Shown: positions 22,456 through 34,100 of the stretch, in pieces
Numbering within the stretch: the stretch's first letter is position 1
Layout: every line of letters starts with the position of its first letter
Source: Sphagnum compactum
Taxonomy: Eukaryota; Bryophyta; Sphagnopsida; Sphagnales
Direction: 5' to 3'
DNA: 64,000 nt
Assembly: GCA_965153455.1 (NCBI GenBank)
Contig: OZ234501.1
Span: 9,982,001-10,046,000, forward strand
Made by a program: the position numbers and the translations under genes
The notes under the pieces: model-generated
What the model was told of the DNA's origin: nothing
Seen by the model: the letters and a program-made list of their open reading frames with translations, nothing else
The model's database searches: none

Positions 22456-23621
22456 ATGAATGTGACAGATGATATGTCTTCCTCCTCCGTTGTCTCCACT
22501 AGTGACTCATCCTCCTCAAATGAAGGCACATCAGCTCATACGCAAGCAGAGGTGTCTCATTCTCCTCATGGTCCACCTCGGCAGCTTTGCCAATGCACCA
22601 AGTGTGTTGGTCAGATTTCACAAAACTCATATGTTTGTGCTCAACACATTCAGCGATTTGGGCGTCATCGTGGTCTTACCCCAGGAGCTTCTTCATCTCA
22701 TGTGGTAAGTGTCATTTTACCATTGTCATTTTTCCTCTTTGATACATGTTATTTTTCATGAAATCCTCTTTGAAACTATTTTCACTTCCATGGTTTGTTG
22801 TGGTTTTTTGAATGTAATAGGGTTCCCGTATGACACCACCACCCTATGTTCTATCACAAGGGGTTTTAGCTGCCATAGGAAATGCACTTTCGCATGCATT
22901 TGCTATAGGGATTGGTGCCTCTCATGAGGCCAGTAATCCACATCATGAGGCAAGGCCATGTCTGCCCTCCGTTAGACAGCGATCCAAAGCACAACGTCCA
23001 AGTGAGGGTCATGCTAGGACTATTGTTGAGGGCAGATGGGGTATGTGTGAGTTCATTGGCAAATGTGCCAATATTATCCAGTCATGGAACCCTGCAGTTC
23101 TTGGGTTGCTTGATAGTTTGCCCTATGATGAAGAGGTTGTGGTTTGGGGTAGACGATGGATTGTTAAGACCTCTACACTTGGAGAGAGGCATGGCTATGG
23201 AGTATATGCTTGTGAGGACATCATTGTAGAGGATTCAACTAGTTATCGTAGAGAGGGTCCTACTTTGTTCCCTTATGGTGGGCCTATCTATAAGAGAAGA
23301 CATTGGAACATGATCCTTAGACAACATCCTGAGTGGAAGACCTTTGCTCTTGAGATGGACACCTTTGCTGGTAGCACTAGGAGGCATAGTGATGTGAGGG
23401 TGATAGATGGAGACCCCATACGTTCTGGAAACATTGCTGGTTTCATCAACAGTACGGTGGGGAGTCGGCCTAAGCGTAGGGCTAATTGTGAGTGGGTTTT
23501 TGTTGAGGGACCTCCTCCAGCACCATATGGCGAGACTTATCATGAAGACCATTGCCTGGTGTTAGCTACTAGGACGATCAGATCAGGAGATGAGTTGTTT
23601 ACACACTATGAGTGGAATTAG
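22456..23621 (+). CDS. SET-domain protein encoded within the CACTA element (two exons, 349 aa)
   Basis: Exons are 22,456-22,704 and 22,821-23,621; the intron has GTAAGT at 22,705 and AATGTAATAG ending at 22,820, in phase 0. Exon 1 is Ser-rich and ends in a Cys/His motif (C45, C47, C50, C61, H64, H71). Residues about 196-348 match a SET domain: GYGVYACEDI (208-217), YGG (235-237), GNIAGFIN (286-293), NCEW (305-308) and GDELFTHYEW (339-348). In typical SET enzymes GNxARFxNH and ELxxDY build the S-adenosylmethionine and lysine pocket. Here the usual H after N is S, a variation also seen in the ATXR5/6 type (from memory). It may methylate histone or another protein, which would allow the element to influence silencing. 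Activity is unproven. The start could instead be the ATG at 22,474. No stops interrupt it. Confidence 0.8.
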
Positions 23622-23822
23622 GATTCCACCATTTCTGAACTATGTACTTTGTTTAAGACATAACATACCATATCTATATACATGCATTTTGGCATTTTTT
23701 ATTTATAATGTAATATGCAACTATGCTTGGTATATAGTTAAGATCTTCTGGATTTGGTATTGCATAGAATATTCGGCCTTCTGAAGACATGCTGCCACGG
23801 AGGTTGAGATCAACATATCGAG
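23622..23822 (+). other. Spacer between SET stop and transposase frame
   Basis: About 200 bp of AT-rich sequence. The transposase frame is closed by a TGA at 23,805-23,807. After that, AG dinucleotides at 23,822, 23,837 and 23,846 would each open the transposase frame in phase 0, but none has a strong pyrimidine tract. Confidence 0.45.
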
Positions 23823-26800
23823 AAATGGGCATGCCAGACAAATCAGACTCTTCAACATACTGCCCAGGCACAACGGCAGTGGCAAGAGGCGAAGGCACAT
23901 GCTCAAACACCTATTTTTCAAGGTGCAAGGTTAAGCCGTTTAGCAGCCATACTGGGGTTGTTAAACATCCAAGCAAAACACAAGGCAAGTAATACTATGT
24001 TGTCAGACATTTTCCAGTTTTGTCATAGCCTCTTGCTACCCGAGGAAAATGTTTTGCCAGGATCTTGGAAGGAGGCTAAAAAGATCTTATCCTCCATAGG
24101 CATGGAGTATCAAATTGTCCATGCATGTGTTAATGACTGCATGTTATTTCATGGGAACAATGCCCATTTAACGGAGTGCAGTACATGTGAAGAGGCTCGA
24201 TATGATCCTCAGATGCTTACAGAGAAGGTGCCCAGGAAATCAGTAAGGTGATTTCCCATTATTCCTCGCTTGCTGCACATGTATCGATGTACAGACTTGG
24301 CCGAGTTAATGGTTTGGCATAAGGAACATCAATCAGAGCCTGGTGTTATGAGGTTACCGGTTGACTCTCCTGCTCACAAGCATGTGGAGTCAACATGGCC
24401 AGAGTTTGAGCGTGACCCTAGGCATGTGAGGTTGGGGTTAGCATCAGATGGTGTTAGTCCACATTCACTTGGAGGAAAGGGACGACCTACCTCTGTTTGG
24501 CCAGTTGTTGTCATGAATTACAACCTTCCTCCGTGGTTGTCTATGAAAAAAGGATTTTTGCTGCTTTCTCTTATTATCCCAGGGCCAAGTAAGGTGAAAA
24601 ACCTAGACACCTACTTAGCACTAGTGGTCGATGAGCTCAAAACATTGTGGGATGGAGTATGGGCATATGATGGGAGGAAGACCACTGGAGGAATACCACG
24701 TGTATTCAAGTTGAGGGCAATCTGCATGTGGACAATGCATGATTATCCTGGTAAGAAATCATGCACATGCCTCTATATATTTCTTTATTATTCTATTTTG
24801 TGATTATTTGTTGTTCTAATATTCCGTTCTTCTACAATCAGGGTTTGGTTTTGTAAGTGGGCTGCAAACTCAAGGCTACAAGGCCTGCTCTACATGTGGC
24901 CCAAGTTTCGAGGACATGGCTAAATACTCAAGCCATCTTCGCAAAATTGTTTACCTTGGCCATACAAAGTTTCTTCCACTGGGACATGATATGAGATCAG
25001 ACCCACTTTTATTTTCATCTTTTGACATGCCTTATGGTGATGAGCGTGATATTCCAGAAACTACCACTTTTGCATATTGGAGGGATGTGGCCAATAGAGT
25101 TATTGACCTAAATGATTCTATCGTGTTTGAGGGTAGTGGATTGACAAGGTGGGGTATACTCAACAGCTTGCCTTACTGGGGTGAGCTGAAAATACGTCAT
25201 CTCTTGGACCCCATGCACATTGAGGGAAATGTGGGAAAGGCTATCATAAAACAGCTCTATGGAGAGAAGGACAGTAACTTTAGGGAGGCCTGTGAGGATT
25301 TTGAAAGGCATCCCGATGTGTGGATTACTGTTGATCTTAACACAGGTATTGAGCAGCGACCATCAGCTCCATGGACACTTACTACACAAGAAAGAAGAAA
25401 CTTTCGAAATCGCATAGGAGAGATGCGATTCCCTACAGGTTTGAACTTTGATGGCAAGGGTTGAATTTAGAAGTACTCTATTGTTTTTATTTATATTTAA
25501 ATATGTATGCCTTATACTGGAAAAAGAGTTTGAAGTATAGAATGTTATCTGTTGGATGTCTAGAATACTTTTGTATAATTTTATGGTACCTTGTTGCAGG
25601 TTATGGAGCTAATCTTCAAAAAGCTTTTGGTAGGGACGATGACCACAAGTGGCCAAGGTATCTCAAGACAAATGACTATCATCGTTTACTGCAACACATA
25701 TTGCCTGTGGCAATAATAGGCTTAGTTAGTGCAGAAGTACAAGATGCTCTTTGGTCATTGGGATATCTGTTGAGATGGGTATGCTCAAAGGAGTTATTTG
25801 TAGAGGAGATTCCAAGAATGAGGGTAATAGCAGCAGAGGTGGTATGCAAGTTGGAAAAGGCCTTCCCTCCATCATTATTTGATTGTCAAGTGCATTTACT
25901 AGTTCACCTTGTGGATGAGATAGCCATTGCTGGTCCTGTGCATTGTCGGTGGATGTATTGGCTTGAAAGATATATGGCAGTATTAAAAGGTTATGTCCGT
26001 AACATGCACGAGTGGAGGGAAGCATGGCAGCAGGACACTTGGCAGCAGAGAGCATGTTTTATTGCACCAACATCTTGGCCACTATAGATCCATCATGTCC
26101 TCATGTCTGGATGGAGGAAAGAGAAGAGGAGGAAGACCGTTTGACTGGTGCCATCAAAACACGTATGTTATTACCTACAGAGTTAATTCAGCTGACCACA
26201 TTCATGTTGAATAATAGCAATGTCATGGAAGAGTGGAGGAACTTCTATGAGAATGCCAAAAGTATGAGTGGGAGATCAAGGATTTTTCCTACGTTTCATA
26301 AGTACATGAAAGAGAAGTTGGTTGAAGTGGATCAATTGTTGGCACAAGGAGAAAGTATAGCATGTTTTCCAGAGATCACAGATGATGTTCGCACCATGGT
26401 TCATGGACCACTGAGAGTTGTGACAACACGTTCAGCAATGTGGACACAAGGAAGACATTTCAGGTATTCATTTTTTCTATTTCATTAGGCATATTAATTC
26501 ATCTTCATATTCCAGACAAGTTTTTTAGAATGTTCTAGGATGATTTTTATGGGCATGAAGTTTCTATTATCATATAAGTTTAGGACTCACAATGCCTAAC
26601 ACAATATTAATTTCAGGATTTCCAGTTTGGATGAAAAAAGGGGCCGCACCTTTGACTGTGGAGTTCAAGGGCAATTCATTCAGGACTCTAGAAGCAGTCG
26701 GCATGACAGGAATATTGTTTGAGATATTGTGCCACATTATGGAAAGCTGGAAGAGATCTTGGTGGTATCTTATGATGCACATTCAAAGTTTGAAGAGTAT

Positions 26801-27094
26801 GTGTTTAAGTGCAAGTGGTTTAAAGTGAACCTTGCTGGTGCAAATTGCACTGTAGTTCAGGATGAGTGCGGACACACACGGTTAAAGACATCTGCCACCA
26901 GTTATCAGCCATCTCATTGGCAAACTTCAGAGCCATTTACTTTTCCCAGTCATGTAGAACAATGCTTTTATCTTCCTTATCCCCCAAACCCAGAGGAGTG
27001 ATCACTTGTTGTCACATATGTGCCACGGTCTATTCTAGGTGAGAAACCAGAGGTTGTGTTTACAACCTCTAAGGTGGATGATGACCACGTATAA
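23823..27094 (+). pseudogene. TNPD (Tnp2-family) CACTA transposase, inactivated
   Basis: This encodes the catalytic transposase. Reading runs from about 23,823 with introns 24,751-24,841, 25,439-25,599 and 26,464-26,616, all with GT/AG ends that restore frame. Hallmarks in order: ARLSRLAAILGLLNIQAKH, ACVNDCMLFHGN with CSTCEEARY, FPIIPRLLHMYRCTDLAELM, LGLASDGVSPHSLGGKGRP, MNYNLPPWLSMKKGF, MWTMHDYPGFG, LPYWGELKIRHLLDPMHIEG, LRWVCSKEL, VHLLVHLVDE, SRSSRHDRNIV, VEQCFYLPYP. Lesions: in-frame TGA at 24,249-24,251, 26,720-26,722 and 26,999-27,001 (the last where the family usually has Trp), and an apparent one-base deletion near 26,006. The final stop is at 27,092-27,094. An N-terminal domain is missing here and may be supplied by the exon at 22,456-22,704. 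Confidence 0.9.
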
Positions 27095-27339
27095 TGTACT
27101 ACTCATTAATTTTATGCAAATTGCCATTGAGGCTTGTGATTCTATATTATTACACAATGTTCATTGTGTCATTTTATGCCTATTCTACTCCATTGTGTAA
27201 TTTTATTTTCAAGAATAGGAGCACTGCTATGCGTACTTTATTGATATTTTCACTCAGTCTACTAAGGCAACATAGATTATAATAATGGTTAAGTGGATTT
27301 ATAGCTTCCATTTGGTCTAAAAGATTTTTTATTTTTTTA

Positions 27340-27868
27340 TGGCGTTTTGAGAATCAGATGACATTGCGAAACCCTTTTGCGAAATTTCCTTCTCCAATAA
27401 CCCTTTCACTACTTTGCGAGCTAACTCACATCGCACCTTGGATACGTCCACCACCGGAAAGTTTTGTAAAAATTTGTGATGAGGTTTGCGATACATATTG
27501 AAACGCAAACTGCGAGGCGCCACATACCGCACGTTACGATGTGTTGTGGATCTCAAAGTCTGTAGCGATACTCTGTGTATTGTAAAGGTTGCGATGTTTT
27601 GAGTATGATTAAACGTTGCGAAGGGTGGAATTTCGCTACGGTGGACAAAGACTGAGCGGATCGCAAAGTTTTGTTTGTTGTGTATCTCGCAAAAATGCTG
27701 CGATGATTAAAGGTTCATTCTAAATTTGCGATGAATGGTGCGCCACAAGTTGCGATGCGGAACGCATCGCAAATTTGGCAAATTTTTTTTCCTTCGCAAA
27801 CCCTTCAGGTTTTTTGTTTTTCTTTCGCAAAACCTTCAGATTTTTTGTTTGGCCCTTTGCAAAAGGGC
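27340..27868. promoter_or_regulatory. Right subterminal array of TTTGCGA motifs
   Basis: TTGCGA/TCGCAA variants recur more than fifteen times, including GTTGCGATGCGGAACGCATC (from about 27,749) and two CTTCGCAAA-type words near 27,793 and 27,825. With the left array this gives the element symmetric protein-binding ends, as in En/Spm. Confidence 0.8.
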
Positions 27869-27884
27869 ACAATATGTAGTAGTG

Positions 27885-28660
27885 CTCCACACTCCCAAAT
27901 GAACTACCACTTTGAGAGCTGGAGTCCCGATGGATTTTTGAATCTTCAGAGAGCGATTGCAGGGGTCAAAACTCAATGGATTGAAGAGTTCATTATACCA
28001 TTGGAAATCTCTTGGAATGTTAATGTCTACAATGGGCTCGCATGACACAAGTTATGGCCAAAAGAAAGGCCGGGAGTCAAACTGCCAATTTGACTCCCGA
28101 CCACTAAAAGTCAAAAATCGCCCTGATTTACTTAATTGTAGGTGACGTGCCACATATCGTTGGAAAGCTCTCAATGAGGGCTACAACGTTTTTTTAGACC
28201 TCACCTCAATCAGAGGTCTGAACAAAAAGTTGTGAGCTTCCAAAATTATAGGAGTTCAAATTTCAGGAATTTTGGGACTCCCAACTTGGGACTCTCGGGA
28301 CAAAATGAGATTTGGGTGCTAGCCCCGTGGCCAGGCACAAAGAATACTATAAGGGGGAAGGTGATGGCTTCCGTCGAGCCGTGGTTAGTCTTCTGAGTCT
28401 AGGTTTGCCCATGGCTTGTCCGTGCACCAAAAGTGCACAAACTATGCACTAACCAACTTGTTGTTTAGTTTGTGTAGGTCCGTGTGAATAATTGACCCGC
28501 TTGTCACTCGTCCTAATCCCCATCCCAGAGCTCCAGCACGCCCCTCTACCCCCGAAGTGCTACGAGCCAGGGAGCATACCCCAGCTCTTTATCCTTCCGT
28601 TGTTTTCACTTTGGACTCGCAGTTGAATCTATCAAGGAGCTTGGGGGTGTGTCACATTTT
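27885..28660. repeat. GC-richer repeat interrupted by the CACTA insertion (right part)
   Basis: Continues the sequence interrupted at 19,229, starting with the duplicated CTC. It is GC-richer than the flanks up to about 28,640 and then changes sharply to AT-rich DNA. TTTGACTCCC and GGGAGTCAAA words occur near 28,072-28,100. It looks like old retrotransposon or LTR sequence but shows no coding domain, so it is left unclassified. Confidence 0.45.
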
Positions 28661-31600
28661 CATTTTTCATTTTTTTGTACTTTCATTATAAAAAAAAAAT
28701 TGAACCCAAACCTAATAGCTAATTTATTAACTTTTTGGAAGACAACCCCATGGACCCCCTCTAGTTCAAACAATAATATTTTCCCAACAACAACTTTGAT
28801 CATGGTGAAATTTCTTGAGCTCATCTATTTTATGTCATTTTCAATTTTGAAAGAAATTTAACATAATTGAATGTACTTGAATTAAATGTAAAACATCCAC
28901 AAATTACTTCACAAATCAAGACCTTTCTACAATCAACTAACATCTTCCTTGTTACCCAAGCCCAAATTTATTGCTTTAATTCCTAAAAATGCCATCTTTT
29001 GTGAACCCCCTTTACTTTCCTTCAAAATCCTTGCCTTCCAAAAATGTGCCTATTTCCTTTGGCAAATGAAGGTGAAAAGAACCCCTCCTTCCTTTCTCTT
29101 CCAATCATTTGTTTCCTTTTATTTCATGAACCAATAAGGATAGAAGAGAATCATCATCCTCTAATCATTGTTTCCCTCCATCTTCCTTCACATCTAATGA
29201 AGGTTCAAGCCCATCCTTCATCCTCATCTTGATTAACATTCGGAGTTGGGTGAAGAAGCCTTACCATAAATAGGTGAAACAAAAATACATTTTTCACCTA
29301 GATTGATTTAGCATGCTACGACAAGACTACAAAAAAACACCTTTTACCCAAAGGTGTACACATGTGCACTATACCCCAAAACCATTTGTAATTCCACTAG
29401 AATTAAGGTTTTAACTATAATCCCCCCCCCCCGCCTCCCTCCCCCCCAAAACCCCCACTTGTCAATTCAATTGAAATTTTTAAATTTATCAAATTTAAGG
29501 CATTCCTCATGATCATGATTAGTTGGCCACCATTGTGCACATTGCACCCATTTTACTTTAAATCTAATAGGATATACATTCATATATTCCAACCCAATTT
29601 TTATTTGTATTTTTTCCATATTTTCATACTTTATTTTGAACCCAACATCTCATTGGTTACATTCTGGCAAATGATGCCATCACATCACAAGGATTTGAAG
29701 TATTGCATGTGGATGATGAATAGTTCCAAAAATATGTGTCAATGTTAACCCCATCTTAAAAAATAATTGGGGAAAGCAAAAATTCGCATTTAATTGGACC
29801 AATATGGATATGCCTTCATGCGCACTACTTCCCAATTGCTCCTACTTATACCTTGGTGATTTATTTAGAACTTGAACCTACCATTGCTACCCATCTTGAT
29901 AGGTTCTATGAAGGTCGTTATGAGAATGACAAAGTCTGTTTATTTGCATGCATTTAGAATCATGGCAACGATCACTAACATTGGCTACATGGTCACATAA
30001 ATCCACTACCAATTGACATTAAAATTGAATACATTCTTGCACTTATAAATATTTTGCTAGCTTGAAACCAATAGAATAGATCTTAGTTTTCAAAATTATT
30101 GGCAAATTTAGTGCAAGTATACATTTAATAATAAACATCAACTTACAAATATGATGTAGCAATAAGTTATCAATAAAAAACCATTGTTCATAGCAAGTCA
30201 CATTCTAGCTTTCCAAAATGTCTAATTCACAAAGTTTGGTATTTGATGTTCCAATTAAGAGAATAATTTGCAACACTAACACTTTAAACCACAATATGAT
30301 ATTTCAATTCTTTTTAATGAACAAATGTATAACTCACTAATCTTGACCACCACTAAAATATGACAATCCCTACAGAGGCAATTAAAAAATTAACAAGAAT
30401 GATAAGAAATGGTCATATGGCTTGATTTGTAAAATATGTTAAATGAATGCAATTCTACACCTTATTTTAAAAGTAGGGTTATTTAATTTTTAAAGATTTC
30501 ATAATTAACAAATATTAAATTAATAACTCTTTAATTGCTTGGGAAGTTTAAATGGGTTATAATTTGCTCAATGGAACTATTGCCTATTTTAAAATGTTAA
30601 TAATCAAGGAAAAAACCAAAAATGAGGCTTAAGAAACCAACAATGGTGAATGAGGGTACTTCACAAATAAGTTTAGGGAAATAGAAATGAAAATGGATTG
30701 ATAAGTTACCTAAACACCACCAAAGGCATTGGGTCCACGCATGATAAGGCATAAATCAAAAAAGTTGTCCTAAGAAAATTTAATATTAAAAAAGTCTATT
30801 TTCATCATTAACATTCAATTTAGAGATATTAAAATCTTATTTAAGTTTCATTTTGAAATCATTAAACACTTCATTGAGTTTACTGTAAGTTAAACATAAA
30901 GGTTGAGGAATTTCTATACAAGAAAACTGGATGAAAATTATGTTTTAAATTGGGTAGTTGTTCAAAATTTCCAATGTACTTTTACCTTAAAACTTTGATA
31001 GATTATGTTTATAATATGAAAAATTGAAATTATATCCATACACATTAGGCCTTTATCAACTCAAAAATATAATAATTCTAATTGATGTTTTGCTTTCATG
31101 TACTTGTAACTCTATTTTGCAAAATTGTGACACATACTATCTAGTACTTGCATCTTGAAAAATGTAGGTAAATGCATATTAAAACATGTGATTCTTCAAT
31201 ATTATGTAATGAATTCAAAGAACTTATTGTTGATCATTGCTTAAATAATATTCATGGATCAATATATTAAGATATCTTTTATGGATACTTTCCAAAAAAC
31301 TAACAATTTTTTTAAACTAGCATTTTTACCAGGCTTATGCCCCATTGCAAGAGAGAGATAAAGATCTAAGAGAGTATAAGTTCAAGTCTATCCAATTCTT
31401 TTTCATGTCTATATCACAATACATAAACATACCAAATCAACCTTGTAATTGTAAAGATCCATCAATTTTTTTGCAAGTTTGATCCTCCATAAATTGTTAT
31501 GCAATTTCAATAATCAAAATCTAAGTATAAGAAAGGTATAAGTTAAACACCAACAATTGTATCTTCAAGCTTACAAATTATCTAAAATGTATCTTCTATG

Positions 31601-32679
31601 CATAAAGTTTGGGTTTTAAGATAAGATTATGCAACAATCTATGCATAGTAATGTAAAACATGTCATTAGAAAGGTACTTATCTTGGAGGAGATGGTTTGC
31701 TTAACTATCAATGTCATGTAGTACTCTAGTTCATACTTGCATCAAAAGTAAACACTATTACTTTTTGGTTCTATTATTCAAGGAGCATGAATGCAGAGAT
31801 TGAGTCAAAGGCCATGATTCACCTATACCCATCCCAAAGACCCAAGCATACAAACACATGCTTGTTAGTGAGGCATGTCAAGTATCTACAACACTAGCCC
31901 AATTGTTATCCCTTTCAAACTTGAATTAAACATTGACATTCACAAAGACCAAAAAAATTCCAAAGCATTGGCAACATAGAATTGCATAGCAAGTTAATCA
32001 ACATAACACCTTCCACCTTTGATGTTGAAGCTATTTGTTTCAAATTGTATGAAAACTTTTTCAAGTGGTTCTTTGTAAGCATGGAAAGTAAAATGATTAA
32101 GAAGCAAATACAAGTGCTACATGGTTAAAAAAACTCATACAAAAGTAATGTTTTGTGTGAAGATATAACTAGGCAATGAGCCTTATCAAATATTCATCAT
32201 GAAGCTTCACATGTATGTTTCTAGACATGCTTCCTTACAAAGGACAAGATCCAAGCAATTAAACTTATTGCTGCCAAAGTGAAGTATAGTTGTTTTGCAT
32301 ACAAGTGGCGAACATTCAAAGTTTTGTGTTGAAATGGAACTTGACAAAACAGGAACATTGTTTTCCTTTCAGAACACTTTGATTTGTCTTTTTCTTTAAT
32401 TATGAAAAAAAAAACTTTTTAGTTACCAAAAAATGGAAGGTTGTTAACCTTACTTTTGGCCTACCAAACATACCTTTTAATTCTTCCTTAAGATTGGTGG
32501 CTATTCCAAGTGCCAAGCCCATGAGTATATTAGAATATATATATAATGTTTTTGTAGACTTAATAACACCATGTCATTATGTGAAAGAAAAAAAACAACA
32601 ATGTTGCATAGTCAAAGTAAAAGAGGGATGATGGGATGACCATAATTGGAATAATTGATCATGCCATTTGTAAGTAGAA
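28661..32679. other. AT-rich intergenic DNA, no gene seen
   Basis: No gene, RNA or transposon protein was recognised. A C-rich tract at 29,422-29,456 consists of C runs of 11, 7 and 5 bases with shorter ones between, which on the minus strand could form a G-quadruplex. Confidence 0.55.
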
Positions 32680-33075
32680 AAGTAGGTAAATTAGCATAAG
32701 TAGGTAGGTAAATAAGCTTAGGTTGGCAAGTAAGTAGGCTTAGGTAGATAGGTAGGTAGACTTAAGTAGGTAGGATCTTATTTAATTTGTTGGTGACAAG
32801 CCTTTTTAATTGGTTCATCCCCAAGTGGTACTTGCACTTTGAATGTTTCTAGTGCATGGATTATGCACAATATATTCTTTCACCTAGTTATATTGTTTAC
32901 AAAGTTGAACTTGTTGACAAAGGATATGGGATAATGTTTTTTTTTTTTAAATTACAACATTAATTATTTCCCATCCTTTGTCCCATAGAAAGGTAGCCTA
33001 CTTGTTTAACCATATTACTTAACCTACCTACCTACCTATTACCTATTTAGTTAGGTAGGTAAGCCAAGTAGGTAG
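32680..33075. repeat. Imperfect foldback with TAGG arms
   Basis: TAGGTAGG words fill 32,680-32,775 and are met by CCTACCTACC words at 33,020-33,047. Inside lies a second inverted pair, GACAAAGGATATGGGATAAT (about 32,917) against CCCATCCTTTGTCCC (about 32,970). The whole can fold back on itself. No target duplication or coding sequence was found. Confidence 0.45.
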
Positions 33076-34098
33076 TGAAAAGCCCAAGGATGGACCACAT
33101 GATTATAACATCACCTATGTGGTCTTCGAAATCGAAAATTGGAAACATTATCTTGATGTGTTTCCATGGCATGTGTGAAGTTTCAATTCTAATTTCTCCT
33201 TTCACCTTCCCATACAAAATGGTTATAAAATTATTCATATGACACCACCTTCATTCTTTTGTTCCTTCCACCCTTGCAATATTATCTCACACTTCCTTTT
33301 ACATGCTTATTCCTTCATCCTTTCCTTCTTGCACTTCCTTTCGTGCATTTTTTTTTCATTTGTCTCCAAGTTTGTTGTAATGGACATGGAAATGTTTCAT
33401 GGATTTTTTTAAGGTGTCCACATCAAGCATAATACCCAAGCAAAAGAGATGACCCAGGAGGAAATTAACAAAATCCTTAATTTCCATTGCTAGCTTCCAC
33501 CAATCTTGGAGGTGGCAAAATTCATAATTAAGGATGCACCAGCTTAAAGCCTATCTTGGAATATAAGTTGGAGCTTGTCCTTCAAGAAAATTTTAGTGGG
33601 AACTTGCATGGCCAAGAGTTTCAAAATGACAATGTTGTTGATGATGCCTACTTCAACCTCTAACCCATTTTTTTGGGTCATTAAATCTAGTGTTCATGAT
33701 GCCTTTTTGAGAACATGAACTAATGTTATTTGAAAGTTCCTCTTGGTTGAAAATGTTGTAGAAGTTTTATTTAGAAGAAGAAATCTAAATAAGACAAATT
33801 TACTAGGTTTTTAGTGAAATAAGACAAATTTGAATAATATGCAACTTGTATGGTTTTGATAAAGAAAGATTAGTTGACTATGACAGTTTTAGTGAAATGT
33901 TTTTTTAGTCATTTTGGATAGTCACATGTTACACTAGATAATTTCTAATTTAAAAATTATGACATGGATATATGAGGTCCCAAATTAATATGACATAGAA
34001 TAACATGCCATGTCATCTTATAAAATTTTCATTTTTTTTCCTTCCTAATCATGGAGTCATAGATTATATTTTTATCACGACATGCCATGAAAAATTTG
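33076..34098. other. AT-rich intergenic DNA, no gene seen
   Basis: Short frames only. The 33,430-33,680 part is slightly less AT-rich but translates to nothing recognised. Confidence 0.5.
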
Positions 34099-34100
34099 AA

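Larger units (their letters stand above)
19230..27884 (+). mobile_element. CACTA (En/Spm) transposon carrying TNPA-like, SET and TNPD genes
   Basis: The left end is CACTACAACAAAAGAGGGGC and the right end, complemented, CACTACTACATATTGTGCCC; about ten of the first twelve bases match. The trinucleotide CTC flanks both sides (19,227-19,229 and 27,885-27,887), the 3-bp target duplication typical of CACTA elements. The 8,655-bp interior is much GC-richer than the flanks. It contains TTTGCGA-motif arrays at both ends, a minus-strand TNPA-like gene, a divergent plus-strand SET-domain gene and a Tnp2-family transposase. The transposase is broken, so this copy cannot move by itself, though a TNPD from another copy might still act on its ends. 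The cleanly matching duplication argues that the insertion is not very old. Confidence 0.93.

Noticed and set aside
24240-24294. A 55-bp intron (GTAAGG...ACAG) removing the first in-frame TGA of the transposase
   Set aside because: It would delete FPIIPRLLHMYRC, one of the most conserved stretches of this family, so a true premature stop is more likely.
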